DNA from: JAVJSD01 sp040219575
GTDB taxonomy: Bacteria > Planctomycetota > Planctomycetia > Pirellulales > Pirellulaceae
Assembly (NCBI GenBank): GCA_040219575.1
Contig: JAVJSD010000134.1
Span: 1-64,000, forward strand
Reading direction: 5' to 3'
Length of the DNA: 64,000 bases
Part shown: positions 18,404 through 30,725 of the stretch, piece by piece
Layout: each line of letters opens with the position of its first letter
Position numbering within the stretch: position 1 is the first letter of the stretch
The notes under the pieces: model-generated
What the model was told of the DNA's origin: nothing
What the model saw: the letters and a program-made list of their open reading frames with translations, nothing else
The model's database searches: none
Program-made: the position numbers and the translations under genes

Positions 18404-18901
18404 ATGGCCGAACAATCGTACCCCGATCCCGACAAATTCCAGGATCCGCTGGAAAACTACGAGCCGCGCGTCTACGCCGACGACCTGGAGCGGGCCCTGG
18501 CCGAGGAGCCGGTGGCGGCCATCCACGCACAGCCGTTCATCGCGATCGCGGCCGACACGCCGGTGCATGCGGCGCTGGAGAAGCTGGTCGGCCGCGACAT
18601 CGCCAGTACGCTGGTGGTCGACGAGCAGCAGCACCTGGTCGGCATCTTTTCCGACCGCGATGCGCTGGACAAAGTGGCGCTGGAATACGACGCGGTGAAG
18701 GACCAACCGGTGAGCGAGGTGATGACGAAAAACCCGGTCGTCGTTCGCGAGGACGACTCCTCCGCCGCCGCCCTCTGCGTGATGGCCGCCGCCGGCTACC
18801 GCCACGTGCCGGTCCTCTCGGCCGACGACAAGATCGTCGGCATCGTCAGCCCTCACCGCGTGGTCGACTTCCTGCAGAAGCACTTCCAGAAAGACGACTG
18901 A
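18404..18901 (+). CDS. second CBS-domain protein of the pair
   Basis: The product is 165 residues and starts at ATG 18404, two bases after the stop of the first CBS gene, so translation is probably coupled. The N-terminal 35 residues are acidic. Two CBS repeats follow: FIAIAADTPVHAALEKLVGR with STLVVDEQQHLVGIFSDRDA, then VSEVMTKNPVVVREDDSSAA with GYRHVPVLSADDKIVGIVSP. The M-T-K-N-P and G-I-(F/V)-S signatures are typical. The two gene products may form one heteromeric adenylate sensor; the target is not encoded nearby. Confidence 0.88.
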   Translation: MAEQSYPDPDKFQDPLENYEPRVYADDLERALAEEPVAAIHAQPFIAIAADTPVHAALEKLVGRDIASTLVVDEQQHLVGIFSDRDALDKVALEYDAVKDQPVSEVMTKNPVVVREDDSSAAALCVMAAAGYRHVPVLSADDKIVGIVSPHRVVDFLQKHFQKDD

Positions 18902-18934
18902 GCCCGCCCCTCGATCGCCCTCGCTGGTCCAGCA

Positions 18935-19048
18935 ACACCAGCCCGAAGCGTAAGCGACGTGGAGCGCAATCGACCCGCACATGGTCATCGATTCTGCCAG
19001 AGGGAACCCGTTCCGAAGTGCCTCCTCGCTCACGCTTCGGGCTGGTGT
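18935..19048. repeat. inverted repeat, CCAGCCCGAAGCGTAAGCGA type (family E)
   Basis: The arms at 18935-18957 and 19026-19048 are reverse complements at 22 of 23 positions (core CCAGCCCGAAGCG). They enclose about 68 bases and fill the gap between the CBS operon and the convergent dehydrogenase gene. The GTAG head typical of families A, B, D and F is not seen, so this is a different type of element. Confidence 0.7.
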
Positions 19049-19059
19049 CGACGGACGGG

Positions 19060-21501
19060 TTACGGATGGGGGGAGTCGGCCAACGTTTCCGTTGCCGCGG
19101 GCGGCGTGCCGGGAGGGAGTTGGTCGATCCACTCGCAGAGCAGCCCGATGGCCGAAAGGTCGCGGTGATGCACCGCCACCGGCGGCATCCGCTTGTCGGC
19201 GTAGAGCATCCGCTGCACGAGCATCGATCGGGCCGGGTTGCCCGGCGCGACGATGAACGAGCCGGGCAGGCTCTCCTGCGAATTGACGCGGCCGTAGATC
19301 AGGCCTTGCTCGGCTAACGGCGTGGTGTAGCGGGCGTCGAAGTTGGCGCGGGCGATTCCCGGTCGATGGCACGACGCGCAATTGGCGTCGAGGTACGAAC
19401 GCGCGCGATGCTCGAGGCTCGCGCCGGCATCGTTGATCGCCGCCAGCGACGGCGACTGCTCGATCTCCGGCGTCGAGAGCGTCTCGGTGAACATGCCGCT
19501 TTCGCTCCAGGCGGCGAGTTGGTTCGCCGTCACGCCGCTTTGTGGATACGTCACCTCGCGATTGAGTTGCCGCGTGCTCACGCCCAGCACGTAGCCAGCC
19601 TGGTTGTTATGGCACACCAGGCAGGTCTGCCGGTCGGGATACTGCCAGCGTTCCTGGCGGATGGAGCCCATGGTGGTGGCGATGTCGATGGTCTCTTCGA
19701 GCGCGCCGTCGAGCAGCGTTGCGTCGGTTCCTTCCTCGTTCCATTTGTAGGTGACGCCGTACACGCTGCCGCCGCTGGTCTGCACCAGCACGCGGGTCTC
19801 CAGTCGCTTGACCGCCGCGGGATCGTTCTCGTCGATCGGCAACTCGAAATGCTTGACGAAGATCGTGCCGTCCGGGAATTTCCACGGTTGTTCGCGCTGG
19901 AACGTCACGCGGTCGATGGCGGGATCGGGGTCGGTTCCGTCGCCCGGCAGCACGATCCAACGAGACTTCTTCGCGCCGTCGGACCAGAGCGGCGTATTCA
20001 CGTCGTAGGGAATCACGCCGGGGCTTGGCGTGAGCGCGACGACGTCGCTGAACAATCCGGTTTCCGACAGCCGCCGCGGCAATTGCGGTCCGGTTCCCGG
20101 TTCGCGCGGCACGAGCCGGTGAATGGTTCCCGCCGTCTCATCGGCCTGGCCCAGTACGACAATCCACAACTCGCCGTCCGGGCTGCGGGTGAGCGACGAG
20201 ATGCCCGTCTTGGAACTGACCGGCAGCGACGCGATCTCGTGGTTGGCGATCACGCGCGATCCCTCGAACTCCAACGCGAAGATGCGGCCCGAGCCGTTGT
20301 CGGCGTAGAGGTACTTGCCCCGCAGCTGCGGATACCGCTGGCCGTCGTACACATAGCCGCCGATCACGCAGTTGTTGCCGTTGACGTGCGGGTATTCGAA
20401 CAGCGGCGGCGTCGCGACGCCGATCGGTTCCGCGGGCGGCCGCCCCTTGAGGTAGCTGCGGTCGAACGGCAGGTTTCCCTCACGATGGCTCCAGCCGCAA
20501 TTGCTGCCGGCCGTGACGACGTCGATCTCCTCGCGCAGAATCTGCCCCACGTCGCCGACCCACAACTGCCGCCGCTCGTCGAAGGCGAACCGGTGCGGAT
20601 TGCGAAAACCGATGGCCCAGAACTCCTCCAGCACCCCCGGCATGCCGACGAACGGGTTGTCGTTGGGAATGAAGTAGTCGGCCGTCTCGCCGTTGTCGGG
20701 TTGCCGCTTGGGTGCGTGGCTGATGTCGCCGCCGCGGCGGTCGACGTCGATCCGCAGGATGCCCGAAAACAAGTTCTTGTCGATTTTCTGTCCGTTTTCG
20801 AAGCTGTCGCTGTCGCCCCCCTCGTCGCCCATGCCGACGTACAGGAAGCCGTCGGCGCCGAAGGCGAGGCCGCTGCCGTTGTGCCACAGGTTGCGGTCGC
20901 GTTGATCGATCAGGACCACTTCGCTGTCGGGATCGACGCGGTCGTCGTCGCCGAGCGTGAATCGCGACAGGCGGTCGTAGCAGACCCCGTCACGATCGGC
21001 GGTGTAATAAATATAGAAGTATCCGCGATGGGGCGAGTCGGCCTGGCCGAATTGCGGGTGCAGTACGAGATTCAACGCCCCGTCGTCGTCGTAGGGCGTG
21101 CGGATCACCTGCGACGAGAAATCGAGGATCTCCGTCTTCCGCGAGGAGGCGGGCTCGTCGCGGATCAGCGCCACCGTGCCGCGGCGCTCGAGCACCAATA
21201 CGCGGCGGCTGCCGTCGGCGGCGATCGCGACGGCGGTCGGTTCGAAAAACTTGTGCTGCGGAAAGATATTCTCGGAGGCCCACTGCGCGCTTCCGGGCGG
21301 CGACATGGGAAACACCACCTCCTCGGCCATCACGCGCACGGGCAAGGCCGGCCGGGGCCAAAGCGCGACCCCTCCCACCGCCAGCAAACCCGCTGCAATC
21401 GCTGTCGCCGCCAGAATCCAGCAGGCGGGGGGCGTCACAAGCCGCACGATCAGCCATCGCAGCGATCGCGCGACACTTCCGATTCGAGGAAAAACAGCCA
21501 T
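19060..21501 (-). CDS. glucose/sorbosone dehydrogenase-like propeller fused to cytochrome c
   Basis: The product is about 813 residues. After a membrane anchor (CWILAATAIAAGLLAVGGVA) comes a six-bladed PQQ-dependent sugar dehydrogenase-like propeller with NLWHNGSGLAFGADGFLYVG, EEFWAIGFRNPHRFAFDERR and GDVGQILREEIDVV. A C-terminal part follows with two C-x-x-C-H heme motifs, CLVCH (Cys about 627) and CASCH (Cys about 708). This arrangement matches periplasmic aldose-oxidising proteins that pass electrons directly to c-hemes; substrate and PQQ use are inferred. ATG 21499-21501 is used; an ATG at 21544-21546 in frame is possible, and neither has a good Shine-Dalgarno. It is convergent with the CBS operon. 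Confidence 0.82.
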   Translation of the reverse strand: MAVFPRIGSVARSLRWLIVRLVTPPACWILAATAIAAGLLAVGGVALWPRPALPVRVMAEEVVFPMSPPGSAQWASENIFPQHKFFEPTAVAIAADGSRRVLVLERRGTVALIRDEPASSRKTEILDFSSQVIRTPYDDDGALNLVLHPQFGQADSPHRGYFYIYYTADRDGVCYDRLSRFTLGDDDRVDPDSEVVLIDQRDRNLWHNGSGLAFGADGFLYVGMGDEGGDSDSFENGQKIDKNLFSGILRIDVDRRGGDISHAPKRQPDNGETADYFIPNDNPFVGMPGVLEEFWAIGFRNPHRFAFDERRQLWVGDVGQILREEIDVVTAGSNCGWSHREGNLPFDRSYLKGRPPAEPIGVATPPLFEYPHVNGNNCVIGGYVYDGQRYPQLRGKYLYADNGSGRIFALEFEGSRVIANHEIASLPVSSKTGISSLTRSPDGELWIVVLGQADETAGTIHRLVPREPGTGPQLPRRLSETGLFSDVVALTPSPGVIPYDVNTPLWSDGAKKSRWIVLPGDGTDPDPAIDRVTFQREQPWKFPDGTIFVKHFELPIDENDPAAVKRLETRVLVQTSGGSVYGVTYKWNEEGTDATLLDGALEETIDIATTMGSIRQERWQYPDRQTCLVCHNNQAGYVLGVSTRQLNREVTYPQSGVTANQLAAWSESGMFTETLSTPEIEQSPSLAAINDAGASLEHRARSYLDANCASCHRPGIARANFDARYTTPLAEQGLIYGRVNSQESLPGSFIVAPGNPARSMLVQRMLYADKRMPPVAVHHRDLSAIGLLCEWIDQLPPGTPPAATETLADSPHP

Positions 21502-21876
21502 TTGCCGAGCAGTTCCAGGGGGAGATGGAGGGCGAGAACGGTCCATTGAGAATGTAGCTCGCGACCACCGACGAATCGGCCGCTCGGCGAGCCGGTTCAA
21601 GCGACCGCCTGACAAGCCAGAAAACCCCTCCACAGAGTGGTTCGCGAGCGCGAGAAGCTGGCCCGCGGCTGCCGCCAATGCGCCCTTGCTCGTTGCGCCG
21701 CAACGCCTTAAGATTACCGACTTGTGTTCGCCGTCCGCGGCGGCCCGGGCGCGGGTGCGCATCGGGCCGTTTTCAATTGACGACCCTCGACCGACGGCGG
21801 ACGGCTCGCCTCCACCCGCGTCCCCAACTTGCCGCCCCGGCGTCCGCTCGCGGTCGCTTCGGCGTCTTTTGTGCCG
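21502..21876. other. divergent gap upstream of yajC
   Basis: About 375 bases between the leftward dehydrogenase gene and the rightward yajC-secDF genes. It must hold both promoters. A weak match on the plus strand, TTGCTC, 17 bases, TAAGAT, lies near 21690-21720, but I would not rely on it. No repeat element or terminator was seen. Confidence 0.4.
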
Positions 21877-22299
21877 ATGAATCTATTCGACTTGGCGGAA
21901 CGTATCGCGTACAGCGACCTGGCGATGTGGGTCGTGTTTGCGCAGGCCAAGGACGGCGCGGAGAAGAAGGCGGCCGACGACGCCGGCCCCTTCGGCGGCT
22001 CGCTGCTCACGTTCGCGCCGCTGGTGATCATCATGGTGCTGTTCTACTTCATGATGATGCGGCCGCAGCAGCGCGAGCGGGCCAAGATGCAGGAAATGCT
22101 CAACAACCTGAAAAAGAATGAACGCGTGCTGCTGCGCAGCGGCATCGTGGGAACGATCGTGAACGTGCAGAAGGATTCGGTGTACGCGACCGTCAAGATC
22201 GACGAGAGCACCAACACCAAAGTTCGCGTGCTGCGGACCTCGATCGAGAAGGTCATCACCGACGAAGACGACGGCGACAAGAATTCCGACGGCGCCTGA
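21877..22299 (+). CDS. yajC: preprotein translocase subunit YajC
   Basis: The product is about 140 residues. A single membrane helix (LLTFAPLVIIMVLFYFMMMR) is followed directly by the family signature R-P-Q-Q-R-E-R-A-K and then a small soluble domain (NLKKNERVLLRSGIVGTIVN). YajC associates with SecDF and SecYEG in the inner membrane. The ATG at 21877 gives the expected size; a longer in-frame start at 21829 adds an Arg/Pro-rich leader not typical of YajC. The N-terminus before the helix (about 45 residues, with a second hydrophobic segment) is longer than usual. secDF begins 64 bases downstream, the classic yajC-secD-secF order. Confidence 0.93.
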   Translation: MNLFDLAERIAYSDLAMWVVFAQAKDGAEKKAADDAGPFGGSLLTFAPLVIIMVLFYFMMMRPQQRERAKMQEMLNNLKKNERVLLRSGIVGTIVNVQKDSVYATVKIDESTNTKVRVLRTSIEKVITDEDDGDKNSDGA

Positions 22300-22363
22300 T
22301 GCGGCGATGCCCGTCGGCCTAATCAGCATTCAACGTACAACTCTCCCGCAGGAACGACCGGAC

Positions 22364-26389
<4,026 letters not shown>

Positions 26390-26490
26390 CCCAGGTTATA
26401 CATCCGGCAAGGCTGGCCCCGATTTTCCCACGGACACCGACCCGTTTCTGACTTCATCGGGTAGAAAGAGGCGCGTCGGCTGATCTCGAC

Positions 26491-26525
26491 TCTCCCGCGT
26501 CTCTGCGTCTTTGCGCCTCTGCGTT
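26491..26525 (+). repeat. GCGTCTTTGCGCCTCTGCGTT-type repeat, copy 1
   Basis: A 35-base stretch from TCTCCCGCGTCT to CCTCTGCGTT recurs with a single difference at 57736-57770, also in an intergenic gap. The unit is internally repetitive (TCTGCG/TCTTTGCG). It does not fold into a strong hairpin by itself. Confidence 0.7.
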
Positions 26526-26594
26526 AAAACTGTTTCCCGCTGGTTCAAACGCCGCCCTACCCGGTTGGGCGTCCGGTCGTCGGGGTGTATCCCC

Positions 26595-26722
26595 GTAGCA
26601 TGGCCGCCCTCGGCCGTGAAGGAGCGTTCCACCACGCGACGTGTCCCCGATTGCGAATCGAAACCAGCACCGACGCTCTCGTTGATGGAACGCCGATTCA
26701 CGGCCGGGGGCGGCCATGCTAC
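26595..26722. repeat. REPIN-like element, family A (copy A2)
   Basis: This is the most complete copy of family A: 26-base inverted arms at 26595-26620 and 26697-26722 with one mismatch, starting GTAGC and ending GCTAC. Each arm also folds alone (GGCCG-CCCT-CGGCC). The segment just inside the right arm, GATGGAACGCCGATTCACGG, is nearly identical to the flank of the single arm at 55621, so that flank belongs to the element. Confidence 0.8.
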
Positions 26723-26814
26723 TTGTTTTGCCGGAGCCGGGCGCCAATTCGCGCTCGCGGCGAATGTGCCGAGTGTTGCTGCGCGGGTGCGCCGCAATAC
26801 GGTTCTAACTCCTG

Positions 26815-26838
26815 CGGAAGTCTCGCGACTTCTGTTAC
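26815..26838. repeat. half family B element overlapping a stop codon
   Basis: CGGAAGTCTCGCGACTTCTG followed by TTAC corresponds to the right half of family B, with the hairpin GAAGTC-TCGC-GACTTC. Its terminal TTAC includes positions 26835-26837, which are the TAA stop codon of the leftward amidohydrolase gene. Only one half is recognisable; the expected GTAGC partner on the left is missing or too decayed. Confidence 0.6.
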
Positions 26839-27764
26839 GCCTTGCCGAAGCCGAACAGCCGCACGGCGTTCTGGCCCAGGATCTTCGCCTGCTCGTCGGC
26901 GGGAAGGTGCGACAGGTAGCCGCGCGCACTTTCGAACGCGGCGCGATACGACTTGGGCGAAGCGCCCCCGCCGAATCCTCCACCATAGATCATCCGCTCG
27001 GCGCCGTACGCGTCGGTCAGTTGGCGGATGATCGGGCGAATGTCGCGATGCGGATACGAACGCGGTTCGGGAATCGACGACAACTTCATGATCGTGTTGG
27101 GTAGCTTCGACCACCGCACCACCACCGCATGCTCCCGGGGCGTGCCTTGGAACGGCCGTCCCAGGTGGTCGATGATCACCCGCACGTCGGAGAATTCGCG
27201 CAGCAGCGGTTCGAAGCCCTCGGCGTAGCGCGGCTCGAAGTGCATCTGCACCGCCAGGCCATGCTCGGCCGCCGCTCGCCATAGCCCGCGCAGCTCCGGC
27301 TTGCCAAACGGCGGCAGACGATCGGGAGCGTAGGCGTGCACCCGCAGCGAGATCACGTCCAGCCGCTCGACCAGTTCCGGCAGCTTCTCGAGCGAGCCCG
27401 GCCGGTCGCAAAACAGCAGCAGCGTGCCCTTCAATCGCCCCTTGCCCACATCGAGGCAATGCGCGAGGTAGCGGTGGTCGTCTTGATACGGCTCGGGATG
27501 CACCACCACCGCGTAGGCCACGCCCGCTCCGTCCATGCAATGCAGCAGGTGCTCCGGCGTGGCCGCCTCTTCGGGCCGATACGGGGCGCGCTCGTGATAG
27601 GGAAACCGCTTGTCGGCGGCGCCGGCGAAGCAGTGCAGGTGCGTATCGACCAGCGGCGTCGCCTGCGTCTCTTCGGCCGTCGCCATCCGCGTCGAGGCCA
27701 CGGCCCCCAACAGCGGCGCCGCGCTCATCGCTTTCAAGAAGGTGCGTCTCGTTGCGATCCTCAT
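26835..27764 (-). CDS. Tat-exported amidohydrolase (Amidohydro_2 family)
   Basis: The product is about 309 residues. ATG at 27762-27764 follows GAGGA at a 7-base spacing, and the N-terminus has a twin-arginine signal (T-R-R-T-F-L-K-A-M followed by a hydrophobic stretch). The mature part is a metal-dependent TIM-barrel hydrolase: VDTHLHCF supplies the first metal-binding H-x-H, followed by VISLRVHAYAPDRLPPF, VIIDHLGRPF and a C-terminal GAERMIYGGGF. The substrate is unknown; the Amidohydro_2 family includes lactone hydrolases and decarboxylases. It is the last and most separated of three tandem amidohydrolase genes, and its stop codon lies in a repeat element. Confidence 0.83.
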   Translation of the reverse strand: MRIATRRTFLKAMSAAPLLGAVASTRMATAEETQATPLVDTHLHCFAGAADKRFPYHERAPYRPEEAATPEHLLHCMDGAGVAYAVVVHPEPYQDDHRYLAHCLDVGKGRLKGTLLLFCDRPGSLEKLPELVERLDVISLRVHAYAPDRLPPFGKPELRGLWRAAAEHGLAVQMHFEPRYAEGFEPLLREFSDVRVIIDHLGRPFQGTPREHAVVVRWSKLPNTIMKLSSIPEPRSYPHRDIRPIIRQLTDAYGAERMIYGGGFGGGASPKSYRAAFESARGYLSHLPADEQAKILGQNAVRLFGFGKA

Positions 27765-27895
27765 AAGTGAATCCTCAGATGATGGTGTAGGCCGAATTCC
27801 GACGTAGGCCGGAACAAGCCCTGCGCAGTTCCGGCAAGGGCCAAGCTTGACCCGGCGGCGATTTGCATCGCATGCATTGCAAATGTCGATTTCGA

Positions 27896-28699
27896 TTAGC
27901 TCGCGACGGGCAACAACCGGCGGGCGTTGCCGTGCAGCAGCGCCTGGCGCTGAAAATTCGGCAACGACGACTCCCGCAGCTTCAACAGCGCCGACTCGAG
28001 ATAGAAGAACGGAAAGTGCGAGCCGAATAATAGCCGCTCGTGGGGAAACTCCTTCAGCAACCGCTCGACCCCGCCGACGCCCTCCAGCATCGCGATCTCG
28101 AAGTACACATCGCCCGCCTCGGCCAGATCGCACGCCTGGGCGGCCGACAACGTGCGCATCGCGTTGAGCAACACCATGGGCGGCGCGGCGGGCGACGACA
28201 GCAGCTTCGGCAACGGCGCCAGGTCGACCGTCGCGGCCCGCAGCGCCGTTGGCTGCGTCCGCTCGTCCTCCAACTTCACCGCCAGTTGCACGATCAACTC
28301 GCGCTCCGCCGCGTCGGCCAGCAGCGCGGCGAACGCGTCGTCGGCCAGCGTGTAGCCGTGGTAGCCCGGGTAGAGCCGAACGCCGGGCATCTTGTATTGC
28401 TCGTGGCAGCGCCGCAGATCCTCTTTCCAGTCGGGCAGCCGCGGGTTGACGGCGCCGAAGGGAATGAGCATGCCGTCGCCATGCGTGCGCGTTTCTTCAA
28501 CCAGCCGTTCGTTCACGCCGGCGATGTCGCGATGAATCAGTGCGTCGAAACTGCCCACCCACGCCTGCACGACGTCCGCGGCGCGCAGTCGCTCCACCAA
28601 TTCGGGCGTTTCGTCGCCGGGAAGCCGCCGCGCCGGCCAGCGCGATAAGTGAACATTCACGTCCACCAGCGGAGCATCGATCTTGGGCGTGTCGGTCAT
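27896..28699 (-). CDS. amidohydrolase-fold protein, cytoplasmic
   Basis: The product is 267 residues, TIM-barrel Amidohydro_2 fold: VDVNVHLSRWPARRLPGD at the start, GVRLYPGYHGYTLADDAF in the middle and HERLLFGSHFPFFYLESALL near the end. The first H-x-H motif reads N-V-H, so one expected metal ligand is replaced; the R-W-P-x-R-x-L signature suggests a distinct subfamily with this substitution. It has no signal peptide. It lies 19 bases after the preceding amidohydrolase gene, so the two are probably co-transcribed. Activity is uncertain because of the changed ligand. Confidence 0.78.
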   Translation of the reverse strand: MTDTPKIDAPLVDVNVHLSRWPARRLPGDETPELVERLRAADVVQAWVGSFDALIHRDIAGVNERLVEETRTHGDGMLIPFGAVNPRLPDWKEDLRRCHEQYKMPGVRLYPGYHGYTLADDAFAALLADAAERELIVQLAVKLEDERTQPTALRAATVDLAPLPKLLSSPAAPPMVLLNAMRTLSAAQACDLAEAGDVYFEIAMLEGVGGVERLLKEFPHERLLFGSHFPFFYLESALLKLRESSLPNFQRQALLHGNARRLLPVAS

Positions 28700-28718
28700 G
28701 GGTTCACGATATCTTTCT

Positions 28719-29504
28719 TCACGAGTCCAAGATGCCTTTCTCGCGCAGGATCGGCGCCAGCATTCGCTTGAGGTTTTCGCCCAGGATCAGCCGTTTGGCG
28801 TGCTCCGGAATTTCGGCGCCGGTGATCTTCGCCAATTGCGAGGCGAAACTGCGGCCGCCGATATCGCTGCCGTAGATCACGCGCTCCGCCCCCAGTTCAC
28901 GGACCGCCATCTCGGTGTAACCGGCGGTCGGATCGAATCCTCCCGTGCCCAGCGAGATGTTTTTCTGACCGCGAACGGCGCGGATGCCGCGCTCCCAATC
29001 GCCGCCGCTGTGACCGCAAATCAACGACGCGCCGGGATGCCGCCTGGCGAGGGCCACGAGATCTTCGGGCGTCGATTCGCCCGCCAGGTTGCCGTCGGCT
29101 TTGAGCCACGTGTGCTGAAACACAACTGCCTTGAGTTCGCCGGCCCGACGAATGATCGCATCGAGCCCCTCGGCGCTGGCGCGGCTGGCCACCCACAGCT
29201 TGACGCCGACCAACGGCCCATCGCGCACACAACGATCGAGTTCCTCCAGACTAGCCTCGACATGCTTGCCGCTGAGATACACAAAACCGAAGGCGCGGTC
29301 GTGCCAATGGGTGAGGGCCTGCAGCACCTGGTCGTTCTGACGCTTCAATTCGTCGGGCGCGGGATCCTGCGACCAGGGAAACCCCATGAAGAACACCAGC
29401 CGCTCGACGCCCATCCGGTCGGCGTACCGCATCAGCTTCGCGATCCGCTCGTCCGGCGTACGGCCTTCGACGCCCGACAGGTGGCAATGCAGGTCCCAGA
29501 TCAT
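28719..29504 (-). CDS. amidohydrolase (Amidohydro_2 family), cytoplasmic
   Basis: The product is 261 residues. It starts MIWDLHCHLSGVEG with the H-x-H metal motif intact, then VFFMGFPWSQDP, VGVKLWVASRASAEGLDAII, a PGASLICGHSGGDWE block carrying a further His, and ERVIYGSDIGGRSFASQLAK supplying the C-terminal Asp. This is a complete set for a metal-dependent hydrolase of this fold. The ribosome-binding site GAGG overlaps the stop codon of the upstream glycosyltransferase gene (9-base gap), so the two are translationally linked. The substrate is not known. Confidence 0.83.
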   Translation of the reverse strand: MIWDLHCHLSGVEGRTPDERIAKLMRYADRMGVERLVFFMGFPWSQDPAPDELKRQNDQVLQALTHWHDRAFGFVYLSGKHVEASLEELDRCVRDGPLVGVKLWVASRASAEGLDAIIRRAGELKAVVFQHTWLKADGNLAGESTPEDLVALARRHPGASLICGHSGGDWERGIRAVRGQKNISLGTGGFDPTAGYTEMAVRELGAERVIYGSDIGGRSFASQLAKITGAEIPEHAKRLILGENLKRMLAPILREKGILDS

Positions 29505-29513
29505 GATGTCGCC

Positions 29514-30407
29514 TCAATAGCGCAGGATGCACCACAGGGCCCGCACCGCGTCGCGCCAACCGATCTTCTTGCCTTCGCCGTAGCCGCGGGCATTGTAACC
29601 GATCGCTTGTTCGACAAACCGCACGCGTCGCCGTGCGAGACGGGCGGTGATCTCGATTTCGATGCCGAAACCCGACTCACGCAACAGCGGCGTAATCTCC
29701 TGAATCACGTCACGACGAAACAATTTGTAGCAGGTCTCGACGTCGGTCAGGCTGAGGCCGGTGGCCAGGTTCGAGAGCAGCGTGATCAGGGCGTTGCCCG
29801 CACGGTGCCAGAGCGAGGTGACGCGACGGCTTGCTCCGGCGAAGCGCGTCCCGTACACGACGTCCGCTCGACCGTCCAGCAGCGGCGACAACAACAGCGG
29901 CAGATCGTAGGGGTTGTACTCCAGATCGGCGTCCTGAATGACGACTGCGTCGCCTGTGACGTGCGCGAGTCCGGTTCGCACGGCCGCGCCTTTGCCGCGA
30001 TTGCGCGCGTGGCGCACGATCTTGAGTCGTGCCTCCGGGTGCTTGCGGCAATCCGCATCAAATTGCCGCGACAACTGCGCCAGCACCTGGGGGGTGCCGT
30101 CGGTGCTGCCGTCATCGACAAGGATGATTTCGCTGGCGGGCACGGCTTGCCGCACATTCTCCACCACGCGCGCGACGGTGCCGGCTTCATTGAACACCGG
30201 AATAACGACCGAGAGCACGAAATCCGCGGGGATCGGCTGCACGCCGAGTCGGCGACAGGCCTCGACGCCTAGCAATTGCTCGAGCAACTCGACGCGGTCG
30301 ACGTCCGGCGGCGCGTCGCGCAGCGCTTCGGCCAATTCCGCGAACCGCCGCGATTGCGCATCGTGGTGATCGTCGTCGGGCGTTAAGGGGTGACGGGAAT
30401 CGCGCAT
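29514..30407 (-). CDS. glycosyltransferase family 2, DPM1-like
   Basis: The product is 297 residues. The GT-A domain begins near residue 65: LSVVIPVFNEAGTVARVVEN, EIILVDDGSTDGTP, HARNRGKGAAVRTGLAHVTG, VIQDADLEYNP (the D-x-D-like site) and DVVYGTRF. No membrane anchors follow, as in soluble dolichol/undecaprenyl-phosphate mannosyltransferase-like enzymes, so transfer of a sugar to a polyprenyl phosphate is a reasonable but unproven role. The first 60 residues are a hydrophilic extension. It is the first gene of a leftward operon with three amidohydrolases, an unusual combination. Confidence 0.87.
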   Translation of the reverse strand: MRDSRHPLTPDDDHHDAQSRRFAELAEALRDAPPDVDRVELLEQLLGVEACRRLGVQPIPADFVLSVVIPVFNEAGTVARVVENVRQAVPASEIILVDDGSTDGTPQVLAQLSRQFDADCRKHPEARLKIVRHARNRGKGAAVRTGLAHVTGDAVVIQDADLEYNPYDLPLLLSPLLDGRADVVYGTRFAGASRRVTSLWHRAGNALITLLSNLATGLSLTDVETCYKLFRRDVIQEITPLLRESGFGIEIEITARLARRRVRFVEQAIGYNARGYGEGKKIGWRDAVRALWCILRY

Positions 30408-30668
30408 GGAAGTCGTCGTCGGACGGTGAACGCTAGCAGCGTGTCGAAGGCGAATGGAAAGTCGTTGCGTTGTCGCCGCCTTCTTCCATCGTAATCGGCC
30501 GCTTCACACCGCGGAAGAAGCGCCGCTTACGTTGTGAATCGCGAGAACGCGCGCGCCCGACACTCGTTTGGTCACTCGTTTACCTTGCAGCTCGACGACC
30601 AAACGGAAGTTTGTTGCGCGTGGAAACAACGTGTTTTCGCGCGTAATTCGCAGTGCACGATGGTCGTC

Positions 30669-30719
30669 AAAAAAAGTATACGAAACCTTGCTTGACATTC
30701 GCGCGGCGCTCCGCACAAT
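30669..30719 (+). promoter_or_regulatory. strong sigma70-type promoter with upstream A-tract
   Basis: TTGACA at 30692-30697 is a perfect -35 box. A 16-base spacer is followed by CACAAT at 30714-30719 (4 of 6 matches to TATAAT). An A-rich tract (CAAAAAAAGTATACGAAA, 30669-30686) lies directly upstream, where an UP element would sit. Such promoters are typical of stable RNA genes. Transcription would start near 30726 on the plus strand. No plus-strand coding sequence follows before the terminator at 31046. Confidence 0.65.
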
Positions 30720-30725
30720 GTGGAA

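Larger units (their letters stand above)
26390..26834. other. repeat-filled gap after secDF
   Basis: About 445 bases without a supportable gene. It contains a 35-base copy of the TCTTTGCGCCTCTGCGTT-type repeat (26491-26525), a complete family A element (26595-26722) and a half family B element reaching into the next gene (26815-26838). No T-tract terminator follows secDF. Confidence 0.6.

Noticed and set aside
30504..30716. Leftward open frame of 70 codons overlapping the RNA promoter
   Set aside because: No ribosome-binding site, weak third-position GC compared with neighbours, no recognisable domain. A real small gene cannot be fully excluded but is not supported.
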